From Volutella citrinella (lineage: Eukaryota; Ascomycota; Sordariomycetes; Hypocreales; Nectriaceae): a DNA stretch of 64,000 nucleotides. Where the stretch lies: positions 4,216,001 through 4,280,000 of the forward strand of contig JAWZSP010000001.1 in the NCBI GenBank assembly GCA_034401135.1, in the 5' to 3' direction. The position numbers and the translations under genes were made by a program. Below the pieces are notes generated by a model. It was given only the letters and a program-made list of their open reading frames with translations, ran no database searches and was not told the DNA's origin. This document shows positions 54,914 to 64,000 of the stretch, piece by piece (position 1 is the first letter of the stretch; each line of letters opens with the position of its first letter).

Positions 54914-55186
54914 ATGAACAACAAAAACAACGCCACCGACCAGGCACAAGACGCCGCCAAGTTCGTCACCTCTACACTCGGCAATACTGTCGGCGGCCTG
55001 GGACGAACAGTCGGAAACGTCACTGGCGCGGCCACCCGCGGCCTAGGAGACACTTTGAACAGCGCCACCGGAAACACTGCCCGCCCCGTGGGCGACTCCC
55101 TCGGCAACCTGGGCACCGGTGTGGAGAATGGCCTCAATAGCGTATCCAAGGGTGTGGAGAACGCAGGACAGTGGAAGAGAGCATAA
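54914..55186 (+). CDS. Small LEA-like / conidiation-type protein
   Basis: Single exon, 90 residues. After a polar start (MNNKNNATDQAQDAAK) the protein is a run of short Gly/Thr/Asn/Val-rich units (TLGNTVGGLGRTVGNVTG, GLGDTLNSATGN, VGDSLGNLGTGVENGLN) with no Cys, one Trp and few large hydrophobics. Such composition is found in fungal LEA-like and conidiation-associated proteins thought to be intrinsically disordered stress protectants. Upstream lie a TATA-like box and one AGGGG element, which suits stress or developmental control. I cannot assign a molecular function. The frame is short, but codon use and the clean repeats argue for a real gene. Confidence 0.68.
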   Translation: MNNKNNATDQAQDAAKFVTSTLGNTVGGLGRTVGNVTGAATRGLGDTLNSATGNTARPVGDSLGNLGTGVENGLNSVSKGVENAGQWKRA

Positions 55187-56668
55187 GTGCGATCTAGCGA
55201 TGTGCCAATGGTTCGTCTGTGACAGTATGCGCGACGGCGCCTTGGCTGTATGGATTCGACGTCTCCTACAAGGCGTTCGGCTTTCCTCGGGGGGTTTTTT
55301 GGCTTATTCAAACTTGATCTACTGAAACAAATACACGTTGCTATTGCTCTTCTAATCTCGATGTTGCACTCTGCGAGATGAGCGGTTCTTACTAGCATTT
55401 ATGATAGTGGCAGCTCCTGCTGGAGACAGGAAACAGAGATTTGTCGCAGCTTGCGGAACGTTTGCATTAGAAGCCGACACTTCCTAGGAGGGTAAGAAAA
55501 AAAAGAGAATAAATCCTGAAGCAACCCTGTGGCCCACATCTATCAAGGAAATGCATCTATAGCCTGATACACCGATCTTGAATACAAGAAAGCTTGTGTA
55601 GGGTACCTCAGGCAGACACAGCTCCTTCACATTATGCCCGTGCTGTGAAGTTTCCGAAATTGCGTCGCTCATTAGCCCCACGCGTCCCTCGGGTGGGCCC
55701 CTGGCAAGTGTCAAGAGGCAGGTACGAAGCTGCCCTCACCGCCCGGCAGAAAGGCAATCACCCAGCGCGTCTTCGCATATAAATTTCGGCTCTCCCTCCC
55801 AGCTTTCAGACTTCTTTTCTCTTTTTCTCTTCATACTTACCTTATTCGGCAGGCTGCTGATCATGAATAGCGGCCTGCAGTTAGGAGGGCCTGCATTGCA
55901 CTTCGCGGTGTCATCCTTGCTCTATTGCCCTTCGGGGCCATAGCGGGTGCAATTTTTGATTTACCACTCTTTCATTGTGAACTGCTGCTTGACGGCGGAC
56001 ACGAAGAAGGAACTGAGGGGTTGGAGCTGTGATTTTGCAAGAGCCACGAAGCTCTGGTGGATTGAGAAAACTGGGAGAGAGAACGTGAACTAGTTGGCAC
56101 AGCACAACGACCCTGGCACTGCACTGCATTGTACGGTGGCGTCGGGGTCCTCATCTCGAAGGTTATGAAGGCACGTACTACGTACTGCAAGCGCCATGTC
56201 GTAATACTTGCAATCGCCGCCGTGCAGCGTGTGTGGCCTCGCTCTCGCCGTGTCCCATAGCCTCAAGCTGTGAAGTGACAGTTGTGATCAAGTCTAGCCT
56301 TGCATGGAGCCGCATGCTTGCCACCTCATGCAATCTGTAGAGTAGAAATACTGGCATCTTGTAGGAAGATGTGTGGCGGCGAGCAAGTACCACCATGACC
56401 ACGACCACCACTACTACTTATTACTTGGTATTACTGCGTATCAGCGGCTACATTTCGTTATTATTTGTTCATGAACCTAGGTATGGAGTTGAAATGCGAC
56501 CAAGTCTCCCTCGAACTGGTGTGCACACCAACTGCTAGTACTAAGCAACCTTAGCGCATGCAGCAGTCTGGGGTGGCGGGGCAGGAGTGGCTGCTTTTTT
56601 TCGGTGGTGCAAATTTCTGTCGCAAGCTCTCCAGGTCGCATACCACAAAACTCATCACAACCGCGACC
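55187..56668. other. Spacer with an isolated core-promoter-like sequence
   Basis: 1,482 bp between the LEA-like gene and TRM4. At 55778-55783 stands TATAAA, followed by a CT-rich leader and an ATG at 55863 that opens only a 22-codon frame. A second frame just behind it encodes a hydrophobic, signal-peptide-like stretch (ILALLPFGAIAGA) that lacks its own ATG. This may be a non-coding RNA promoter, a multi-exon gene I cannot resolve, or a decayed gene. Confidence 0.35.
55778..55783 (+). promoter_or_regulatory. TATA box without a clear gene
   Basis: TATAAA followed by about 60 bp of CT-rich sequence, as in fungal core promoters. No convincing coding sequence begins downstream before TRM4, 890 bp further on. 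Confidence 0.35.
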
Positions 56669-59336
56669 ATGGGCAAGAAGAATTTTCGGGTACGCAACTC
56701 TGGATGCTGTCCAATTGCACCGTACTGACGTATTCGGGTATAGGGCAAGGGCCGAAGAGGCGGCAGCGGAGGTGGTCGAGGCGGTGGCCGCGACGCCCAA
56801 GGCGCCCGCGGCGGCAACTGGCACGACTACCCTGCCTTCGTCAAAGAGAACGAGAAGCTTCAGCGTTTCTACGACACCCTGCTCCAGCTCCCCGATGAGG
56901 AGAAGCAGGCCTACTGGGATGCGCTGAAGCGTGAGCTCCCCAACAGCTTCAGGTTCTGCGGATCCAAAGGGTATTGACGAACTGCATTCGAACCGCGACG
57001 ATCCACCTGCTAACCTCCGTGCTAGCCATGCGCTCAACGTCAAGAGGCTTCTGAAGGAGCGATACATCCCCGAAATCACCAAGATCGAGCACCAAGATGG
57101 CCGTCCCGTCGACCCTCCCCTGGCCGTCCCATGGTATCCGGATGAGCTTGCTTGGTGGATGACCACTCCCAAGAACGTGATCCGCAAATTCCCCCCCTTC
57201 GCCGCCTTCCAGAAGTTCCTCGTGTCCGAAACGAGCGTCGGAAACATCAGCCGACAAGAGGTTGTCAGCATGATCCCGCCCATGTTGATGGATCTCCGAC
57301 CAGGCATGACTGTCCTGGACATGTGTGCGGCTCCCGGAAGCAAGGCGGCGCAGCTGCTGGAGATGATTCACGTTGGAGAGGAAGCCCGTATCCGCAAGGT
57401 CCTGCGCTCGCATGCCAAGGAAGATGGCCTTGACCTGGGAGCAGAGACCCAGGACGAGATCGACGCTGACCTGGACGCCGACCCGAGTGACGATGGCCGT
57501 GCGACTGGTCTTCTCATTGCCAACGACGCCGATTACAAGCGTGGACACATGCTTGTCCACCAGCTCAAGCGACTGTCCTCGCCCAATCTTATCGTGACAA
57601 ACCACGACGCCACCCAGTTCCCCTCGATCAAGCTCCCGAGCACAGACCCTAAGTCCAACAAGGCGACATACCTCAAATTCGACCGAATCTTGGCCGATGT
57701 TCCCTGCTCTGGCGACGGCACTCTGCGAAAGAATGCAAACCTCTGGAAAGACTGGCAGCCCGGAAGTGCTCTTGGTCTGCACACCACCCAGATTCGAATC
57801 CTTGTCCGTGCTCTTCAGCTGCTCAAGGTTGGCGGACGAGTCGTCTTCTCTACGTGTAGCATGAACCCTGTCGAGAACGAGTCTGTTGTTGCCGCGGCCG
57901 TCGAGCGATGCGGTGGATCTGATAACGTGGAGATCATTGACTGTAGCGATCAGCTGCCCAACTTGAAGAGGACCCCTGGCTTGAAGACGTGGAAGATTAT
58001 GGACAAGTCCGCCAGGATCTGGAACTCTTGGCAGGAGGTTGAGGACTATGTCAAGGATAGCAGCGACGGTGTGGCTCCTGGCCGGTTGGTCGAGACCATG
58101 TTCCCTCGACTTGAGGGCAGCGAGGGCTACGACCTGCCTCTGGAGCGATGCATGCGCGTCTACCCCCACATGCAGGACACTGGTGCCTTCTTCATCACCG
58201 TGCTCGAGAAGAAAAGCGAGTTCAAGGCAAGGCCCGAGAAAGATGCCAAGGGCCAGTCTGAGAAGCCCAACGGCGCCTCAGAGGTCGCCGCCGACCTTAA
58301 AGCCGCAGAGGCTGCCCTCACGAAGGAACCCGAGTCGCAGGATGAACCTATGTTAGATGATGCTAACGGAACCAAACGCCCTCTGTCTCCAGAGCAGAGC
58401 GAAGAGCAGCCAGCCAAGAAAGCCAAGACCGAATCCAAGGACGCCGTCGATACCGCCAAACGCCCTCTCGAGACGGAGGACGGCGAGGAGCAGCCAGCCA
58501 AGAAAGTCAAGACTGAATCCGAGGACGCTGCCGCCGTCGCCGCACCCGCTGCTCAGGCGTTGCCAGACACCAAAAAGCCACGCCGTAATGGGCCGATCGA
58601 AGAGCCCTTCAAGTATCTCGACCAGTCACACCCCATCATCCAGAATATCAAGGACTTCTACCACCTCTCGAGCCGCTTCCCGGATGATCGCTACATGGTC
58701 CGAAATGAGATGGGCGAACCCGCCAAGGCCATCTACTACACCAGCGCCCTGCTGCGCGATATTCTCAAGGAGAACGAGGGCCGTGGTATCAAATTCATCC
58801 ACGGCGGTGTCCGTATGTACATGAAGCAGGACGCCCCTTCGGCCGATGTCTGCCGATGGCGCATCCAGGCCGAGGGCATGCCCATCCTTCAAGGTTACGT
58901 GGGAGAGCCCCGTGTTATTCACCTTCGCAACAAGGCCACCTTCCACAAGCTCCTCATCGAAATGTTCCCCCGTATCTCGGGCGACCTTTGGAAGGAGTTT
59001 GACGAGATTGGCGAGGGCGTTCGTGACATTGGCATGGGTTGCTGCGTGCTCCGTATTGAGCCTGATGGCACGGATCCCGACTTCAGCGAGCGCATGGCTC
59101 TTCCACTATGGAAGAGCCTTCAGTCGCTTAACCTGATGCTTCCAAAGGAGGACCGCTCCGCCATGTTGCTCCGCGTCTTCAACGATTTGTCGCCTCTCAT
59201 CAACACAAGCTTGCACAAGCAGAAGGAAGCCGACGAGAGGAATAAGAAGGCAGCGGAGGAGGGCAACACTAAAGAAGAAGCCGATAAGAAGGAGGAAGAG
59301 GAGGAGGTTGACGTTGAGGCGCTCCCAACCCCGTAG
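56669..59336 (+). CDS. TRM4: tRNA (cytosine-5)-methyltransferase Trm4/Ncl1 (NSUN2 family)
   Basis: Methylates C5 of cytosines in tRNA, using S-adenosylmethionine, in the nucleus. Exons 56669-56689 (seven codons), 56744-56970 and 57026-59336; 2,559 nt, 852 residues. The RGG-rich N-terminus is followed by NWHDYPAFVKENEKLQRFYD. The second join restores FRFCGSKGHALNVKRLL; the intron before it has no in-frame stop, so an unspliced reading would look open but lose the conserved sequence. SAM site: LDMCAAPGSKAAQLLE. Catalytic cysteines: C310 in PCSGDGT and C360 in STCSMNP. After about residue 490 comes a Lys/Glu-rich linker containing two near-repeats (SEEQPAKKAKTES / GEEQPAKKVKTES) and then the conserved C-terminal domain. 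Acidic C-terminal tail. Confidence 0.92.
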
Positions 59337-59716
59337 GAAGCATGATCAGGTGGTTAGGATGAGAGGCGGTTAGGATGAGAGGTGGTTAGGATGAGAGGTG
59401 GTTAGGAGGGTCTGGCTTTAGGATCACGGAAATTGAAGACATAGACAACGAGGGATGTATGTACAAGAGTTTTTGCTACTCAAATCTTGCTAGGGTGTTA
59501 CTATGTTTTGAAAAAATGACTGAACTGATAACCTACGATACCATCGACCCTAGCATCTTTGATTCAAGCCGCTTGCGTGAGTGCCTTCACCCGCGCCCAA
59601 AATTGGCTGCCTTGATGGCATGGCATAGATTTGAACGCAGTAACACTTCTTCAACCTGAAATATGATTGCTATGAAAAATACATTATTGATACATGGGGT
59701 GATTTACAACCGTCGG
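59337..59716. other. Convergent 3' spacer TRM4 / MTG2
   Basis: 380 bp between convergent stops. It starts with a 16-bp tandem repeat, then AT-richer sequence. No gene. Confidence 0.5.
59349..59407. repeat. 16-bp tandem repeat in the TRM4 3' region
   Basis: About 3.7 copies of GGTGGTTAGGATGAGA starting 12 bp after the TRM4 stop codon; the second copy has one change (GGC for GGT) and the last is cut short. It contains TTAGGATGAGA but not a run of true TTAGGG units, so it is not telomeric. Confidence 0.85.
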
Positions 59717-61456
59717 CTACTGATCCAGCAACCCGACAGTCCAGTGAACAATGCGGTCTACGCCTTGTCCATTGATGGCGCTGATAGGAATGGCTGTGCA
59801 GTCCTTGGTCCAGGCATCCTCCACGCCGCTGGGATGGGGCTTTTCGCCCTTGGTGATGCTCTCCAGGTATTCCTTCAGCTCGAGGAAGTTTTCCTTTGTC
59901 TCGGGCAAGTCAGCCTTGGTTGCGACCACGAACCAGGGCTTGCTGGCAATTTGCTGTCCGGGCGACGAGTCTGATCCTTGGGAGGCGGATTCATAATCTT
60001 CGCCGAGATAAATCGATGGCGTCGAGTTTGAGTTGCCATCCCAGTCCACACGGGTGTAGACCTCCCGATCGTGTTCCTCCTCATCGCGCAGCTTGGCATA
60101 GAGGCCAACTTCGCGCCACAGAGCATCAAGAGCCTTGACGGCATTGCCCGCGGATAGGTCAACGACAAACGCAAGAACACCGGCGCGTTCAACGTGTCGC
60201 AGGAATGCGATACCCAGTCCACGGTCCAAGTGCGCACCCTCAATCAAACCAGGGATGTCGGCAATGGAGAATCTGGTGCGTGGCTCCGTCTCAACAGCTT
60301 CAGGCATACCCAGCTGGGCAGGGTATCGCCGGTAGCTCTTTATCGTGGGGCGGCCCGAGTACTTGTCGAGAACAACAGTCCCAATGTTAGGCTGCAGGGT
60401 GGTGAAGGCCCAGTTTCCAACCCGGGTGCGGCTGTTGGTTATGGCACGCAGAAGTGTGCTTTTTCCAGCATTAGGGAGACCGACAAGCCCGACATCGGCA
60501 AGGAGCTTCAGTTCAAGCTCGATCTTCATAGTCACTGCCTCCTCGCCTCGGGTTGCGAACATGGGACGGGGATATTCGCGTGAAGTAAAGTGAGGGTTTC
60601 CGAGGCCGCCGATGCCCCCAGCGGCGAGGAGGATCGGCGTAGGAGTTGGGCGGGACAGGTCGAGATGGATCGTGTCGGAGGGTTGCTTGTATATTCGCGT
60701 CCGCTTCGGTAATCGAGGGAAGACAGCTTGCTTCACATCCGTCTTGGATAGGCCGGGATAAAGGAGCCACTTGCGCCTCTCTGGGTCCTGGTCCGCTTCT
60801 TCATCCTGTTCCTCCTCCTCCATCTCCTTCGCTTCCAACTCGGCTTGCGCAGCCTCATCGCCCTCCTCCCGCAAGCGCGCGCGTTCAAGATCAGCTAAAC
60901 GTTTCTCAGCTCTCAATTGCTTTTGCTGCGCCCGCCATATGCGCATATTGAGGGCGTCTTCGGCAACTGGGTCTTCGCGCTCTATCTCACGCACCACGGT
61001 GCCGACTGGAACAGTTATAATGACGTCTTCTCCCCGTGTACCACTTTTCGCACTGCCTTGGCCATTCTTGCCACGACCGGCGCGGACGAAGCGCTTCCTG
61101 GCAATTTTGTGCAGTGAAGTCTCCCCGTGCGCGGCCTGGATATAGACGTTTCCGCCGTGGCCGCCGTCGCCGCCATTAGGGGGACCTTCGGCGAGGTAAG
61201 CCTCGCGTAGGAATGAGATGCATCCATTCCCTCCTCTCCCTGCATAAAGAGCCAGGCTTGCTTTGTCTGCAAAGCTGGGAGCAGCGTAGTCATCGGGGGC
61301 CGGGTTGAGACGTGACTCGGGGAGGTCATTGACGGTCGCTGTGCTGTAGCATCGGCGTAGAGCTGTCGCAGCTGAAAGGACGTGCCTCTGACATATGACA
61401 GAGGGGTAGAGAAAGGGCAGCAGGGTTGAGGATACGTGAGAGTACCGGGGAGCCAT
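59717..61456 (-). CDS. MTG2: Mitochondrial ribosome GTPase Mtg2 (Obg family)
   Basis: Obg-family GTPase that acts in assembly of the large mitochondrial ribosomal subunit. Single exon; first ATG of the frame at 61456, 579 residues. Residues 1-40 (Arg, Ser and Ala, no acids) fit a mitochondrial presequence. The Obg fold with its Gly-rich segments follows (GRGGNGCISFLREAYLAEGPPNGGDGGHGGN; AGGIGGLGNPHF), interrupted by a Glu/Asp/Arg-rich insertion of about 65 residues (LRAEKRLADLERARL onward) that bacterial Obg lacks. G-domain: G1 GLPNAGKST at about 325-333, G3 DIPGLIEG at about 400, G4 TKAD at about 511. An upstream GATAAGATAAG lies 113 bp from the start. Confidence 0.9.
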   Translation of the reverse strand: MAPRYSHVSSTLLPFLYPSVICQRHVLSAATALRRCYSTATVNDLPESRLNPAPDDYAAPSFADKASLALYAGRGGNGCISFLREAYLAEGPPNGGDGGHGGNVYIQAAHGETSLHKIARKRFVRAGRGKNGQGSAKSGTRGEDVIITVPVGTVVREIEREDPVAEDALNMRIWRAQQKQLRAEKRLADLERARLREEGDEAAQAELEAKEMEEEEQDEEADQDPERRKWLLYPGLSKTDVKQAVFPRLPKRTRIYKQPSDTIHLDLSRPTPTPILLAAGGIGGLGNPHFTSREYPRPMFATRGEEAVTMKIELELKLLADVGLVGLPNAGKSTLLRAITNSRTRVGNWAFTTLQPNIGTVVLDKYSGRPTIKSYRRYPAQLGMPEAVETEPRTRFSIADIPGLIEGAHLDRGLGIAFLRHVERAGVLAFVVDLSAGNAVKALDALWREVGLYAKLRDEEEHDREVYTRVDWDGNSNSTPSIYLGEDYESASQGSDSSPGQQIASKPWFVVATKADLPETKENFLELKEYLESITKGEKPHPSGVEDAWTKDCTAIPISAINGQGVDRIVHWTVGLLDQ

Positions 61457-63523
61457 TGCTGTGGCGAGAAGGCTCTGCCATGAGCCGGGAAGTTGCTGCC
61501 TTTGCGTTGCAATAGCTCTGGGCAAGTGGCGCGTGGGAGGAGCAGCTCCAAAATTTCATCATGACAGCGATAAGATAAGCGGGTGCCTGCCTGCCAGTGC
61601 CAGTGCCAGTGCCCATCTGCTCACTCGGCGGTTCTTCGCTAACGATAATCCACCACGCCCAAGAAAGGAAAAGAGTAGGACTTCGGCTCATGCAGGCAAC
61701 CATACGTTGAGAGGAGTGGTGCCTGAGGTCAAGGAATGTCAAGGCAGTGCTCAGGTTCTATATAGGGAGGCAGGTGGACATACATTGAATTCACGCGTCC
61801 ATCCTTCTCCCGCATCGTCGTCGTGAAAGCGGCCATGGCGCCTTCCCTTCACAGCAGCCGCCCGGCTTATGCACTCTCCCACTCACACCCGTCGACACCC
61901 AACTTGCTGCTGCCTCGGCCAAGATACCTTACCTTATGCATGCGTGGGTGGCCAACCGTCTGTGACACTCCGCCTTGACCGAAACCATTGACGGGAACAG
62001 CAGCAACAGCAGCAATCGGTCATGGACAGCGAAAACCACCGTTTCGAACGTGAGCCTGGACTGGGCACAGCTTGTGCGTGAGCCTGTCTGTGCCTGCAAT
62101 GTCATCACGGCACTGGCTGGGTTGCTGGCCTCAGCCGTAAACGACGACACGATGCCTGTCCACCGATCGGGACTCTCCTTTCGCCACTGCATACCGACTA
62201 CAGCAAATAATACATGCATGCCTCCCCAAGACGAATCGCATGCGGCTTGCATAAGCCCGGGCTGCTCCAGCCCAAGCCGCCTTCAATCGCCTCCTGCAGG
62301 TGGCTCGGGCAGGCCCATCGGCCGACGACGGCGAGTCTTGAGGGGCCCGGGGGTTCGACGGTTCGACCAGGTTCCACCGTTCCAGCAAGTGCTGAACAAG
62401 CTGGGAGGCGTGTTGATGCCAAAATGCGGTGAATCCTGTGGCCACCAGCAGAGCCTCTGGCTGGATTGGGATGGGGTCGTCCCCCTCTCCCATGCTGTTA
62501 GCCAGGCGGGGATGTTCGCCGCTCCTTGCTCCTAGCTCATTCGGCAATTTGGGAATCCCCTGTCTCGCTTTGCCCACCGGCCACTGGTCCAGCCATCTTG
62601 TGAACATCGACGACTCCTCTCTTCTTTTTCCTCCGTGGCCTCATCCTGTCCTCCAGTCAGCCGGTCACACAAGTCTTTTCTCCTTCCCTCCCAGCTTGTT
62701 CCACAGCCCGAACTGTGGTGACATCCGCCCCAAGGAAGAGACTCCGTGCCCCCCGTTGCATCCCACCCACTCCTGTGGTGCTGTGCTGTCGGCTTGTCAC
62801 CATCCTCCCATCAGAAGCCCGCCGAGCAGCCGCATTACCAAACGACGCTACGCTACGCCGCCAGTCACCCCTCTCTTTCGCCAGCTTCAAGTCATTGGGC
62901 CAGACTGCATATGCTCCGTGGTCCCGCATTCGAGCCACGACAGTAAACGTGGACCGGCCATCCTCATTCGACCTCTCCACATAGTTTCCTCGCTTCCCCA
63001 CGCGACTTCTTCCAACTCACTCATCAGTTCCTCCCTCCCATCCAGCAAATACCCCGAGAGCTGCTGCGTCGTCGTGCAGGATACCTCCTTGTTCCCAGCG
63101 AAACAGCTGCTTCTCTCGTCTGCTGCTCCTCATTCCGGCATACCATACTATTTTCTCACCTGGTCTTCCTATCGCCCTTACCGCCCCCCGTCCGAGCCCG
63201 GCTCCATCCCAATACCCGTTAACCCTTTAAACTAGGTCAGTCGCATCTTTCCTTCTTTCTTCCCTTCCCCTCTCTGGCCCCCTTCCCGGCCCATGTCGTC
63301 CAAACTCGAGCCTCTGCCCACGCTCCTCCCACCTTATTGCCTCATGATATCCGAATTGTGGAGCCGGGTAGCTTTCCAATCGCACCTTTATGCTGTTTTG
63401 TCATGACCAGACCCATGTGCACTACCTCGTAATTCTGCCAAACCACCCCTTCCTCACCCTCCTACACCTCGCCGCGGGCTCGACACCGCCCACACTCTTG
63501 CCCACCCCCGCTCCGGTACTAAG
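61457..63523. other. Spacer and CT-rich leader before the right-edge gene
   Basis: 2,067 bp between two divergent starts. It includes GATAAGATAAG at 61569-61579 for MTG2. From about 62580 on the plus strand is strongly C/T-rich and probably the leader of the last gene. A 268-codon open frame here lacks an ATG at its start and has low-complexity composition, so I do not call it a gene. Confidence 0.45.
61569..61579 (+). promoter_or_regulatory. Double GATAAG site upstream of MTG2
   Basis: GATAAGATAAG, identical to the sites flanking ESF2 and the dehydrogenase gene; 113 bp before the MTG2 start codon. Confidence 0.4.
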
Positions 63524-64000
63524 ATGTATAGCAGAGGGTATCCCATTCGCAAGTCGACCATCAGGATGGACCCTGACTGTGCGATATGCCATGCTCCGGC
63601 CACCTTGGCGTGCGACTGCGAGTCCAAGGGACTCGAGGTTGCCATCAAGCAGGCCGAGGACCGTATGATGGGGTCCATTTATACCGAGATACGGTTCGTG
63701 GCCAAGGCCTCATGCCCACAACTCAATGAACCGACTGACGCTTTGACAGCAACTGGGTTCGGGGCCACGCCCAGGACTACATCTTGGAGTATTTCCGCCA
63801 GCTGACTGAGCGACGAAAAACCGCCCACTCGGCGACGCTCGACCGCATCCACGCCCACGCCTCTTACTACTACCAAGCGCTTCCTCACCCTGATCAGATT
63901 GCCGAGGCACAGGCTGCCCTCAAGCGCGGAATTGACGAGGACTGGCAAGCGAGCGTGCAAAGATACCCCGAGGTCTTGGAATACTTCTACGGCCTGGTCG
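63524..64000 (+). CDS. Conserved fungal protein of unknown function, 5' part
   Basis: Cut by the right edge. Exon 1 is 63524-63693; the intron 63694-63749 has a weak donor (GTTCGT) but a good acceptor (TTTGACAG); exon 2 runs from 63750 past the end. The spliced frame reads SIYTEIRNWVRGHAQDYILEYFRQLTERRKTAH, a block I know from uncharacterised Sordariomycete proteins, which supports the join. Near the N-terminus is CAICHAPATLACDCESKG (about 20-37): C-x2-C ... C-x-C, perhaps a small metal site. The rest of the visible part is helical and rich in Tyr and Gln, ending EVLEYFYGLV. An ATG 14 codons downstream (MDPDC) is an alternative start. No function assigned. Confidence 0.7.

Noticed and set aside
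56949..58169. 406-codon frame opposite TRM4
   Set aside because: Antisense shadow of the conserved methyltransferase core; no domain and no start context.
59349..59407. Telomere-like repeat (TTAGG units)
   Set aside because: The unit is 16 bp with GATGAGA between TTAGG blocks and is found just after a gene; it is not a TTAGGG array.
62429..63235. 268-codon plus-strand frame before the right-edge gene
   Set aside because: Begins at GTG, not ATG, and reads as a Pro/Ser-rich translation of a CT-rich leader. More likely 5' UTR.

Overview
The window looks like a gene-dense chromosomal segment of a filamentous ascomycete, most likely a Sordariomycete (a Hypocreales-type genome is my best guess, not proven). 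The reasons are short introns (mostly 50-110 nt) with GTAAGT-like donors and CTAAC/CTGAC branch sites, GC-rich coding sequence, long CT-rich leaders, and the protein set itself (glycosyltransferase 2 family, Cya5-like PPR protein, Ufe1, Dbp7, Ump1). I support 24 protein genes, two of them cut by the window edges. No tRNA, rRNA, CRISPR array or intact mobile element was recognised. No AT-rich, RIP-like block is visible.

Layout. 1-11.3 kb: the 5' part of SYO1 (-), a glycosyltransferase-2 membrane protein (+), a DUF202 membrane protein (-), a soluble twin ABC ATPase (-), UMP1 (+) and a prenylated UBL3-type ubiquitin-fold protein (-). 13.7-21.5 kb: AP-1 beta-adaptin (-), EMC4 (+), an MFS drug transporter (-) and the ER SNARE UFE1 (+). 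21.5-30.8 kb: sparse; it holds only cytosolic aspartate aminotransferase (+) between two spacers of 3.5 and 4.0 kb. 30.8-37.3 kb: a fungal orphan-family protein (+), NMD3 (-), ESF2 (-) and an aldehyde dehydrogenase (+). 37.3-47.1 kb: a small CRIB-motif protein (+), ERG8 (-) and a 1,168-residue PPR protein (-). 50.7-64 kb: FAD1 (-) and DBP7 (+) from a shared 309-bp promoter, a LEA-like small protein (+), TRM4/NCL1 (+), the mitochondrial Obg GTPase MTG2 (-) and the 5' part of a second orphan-family protein (+).

Functional themes. Several neighbours serve ribosome and tRNA biology: Syo1 (5S RNP import), Nmd3 (60S export), Esf2 (SSU processome), Dbp7 (60S assembly), Trm4 (tRNA m5C), Mtg2 (mitoribosome) and a Cya5-like translation factor. 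A second group serves membranes and secretion: AP-1 beta, Emc4, Ufe1, GT2, MFS. The rest is metabolic: AAT2, ERG8, FAD1, ALDH. This is not a biosynthetic or defence cluster. It is ordinary housekeeping sequence, and the loose thematic grouping may be chance.

The points most worth a second look are the 116-residue CRIB-like protein, the CAAX-tailed ubiquitin-fold protein with a long N-terminal extension, the inferred one-sided degeneracy of the twin ABC ATPase, the UMP1 exon that holds only the start codon, the GC-AG intron in EMC4, and recurrent GATAAG/TCGATAA and AGGTACCT motifs between genes. Exon boundaries were placed by eye from splice consensus, reading frame and family conservation; no transcript data were available.
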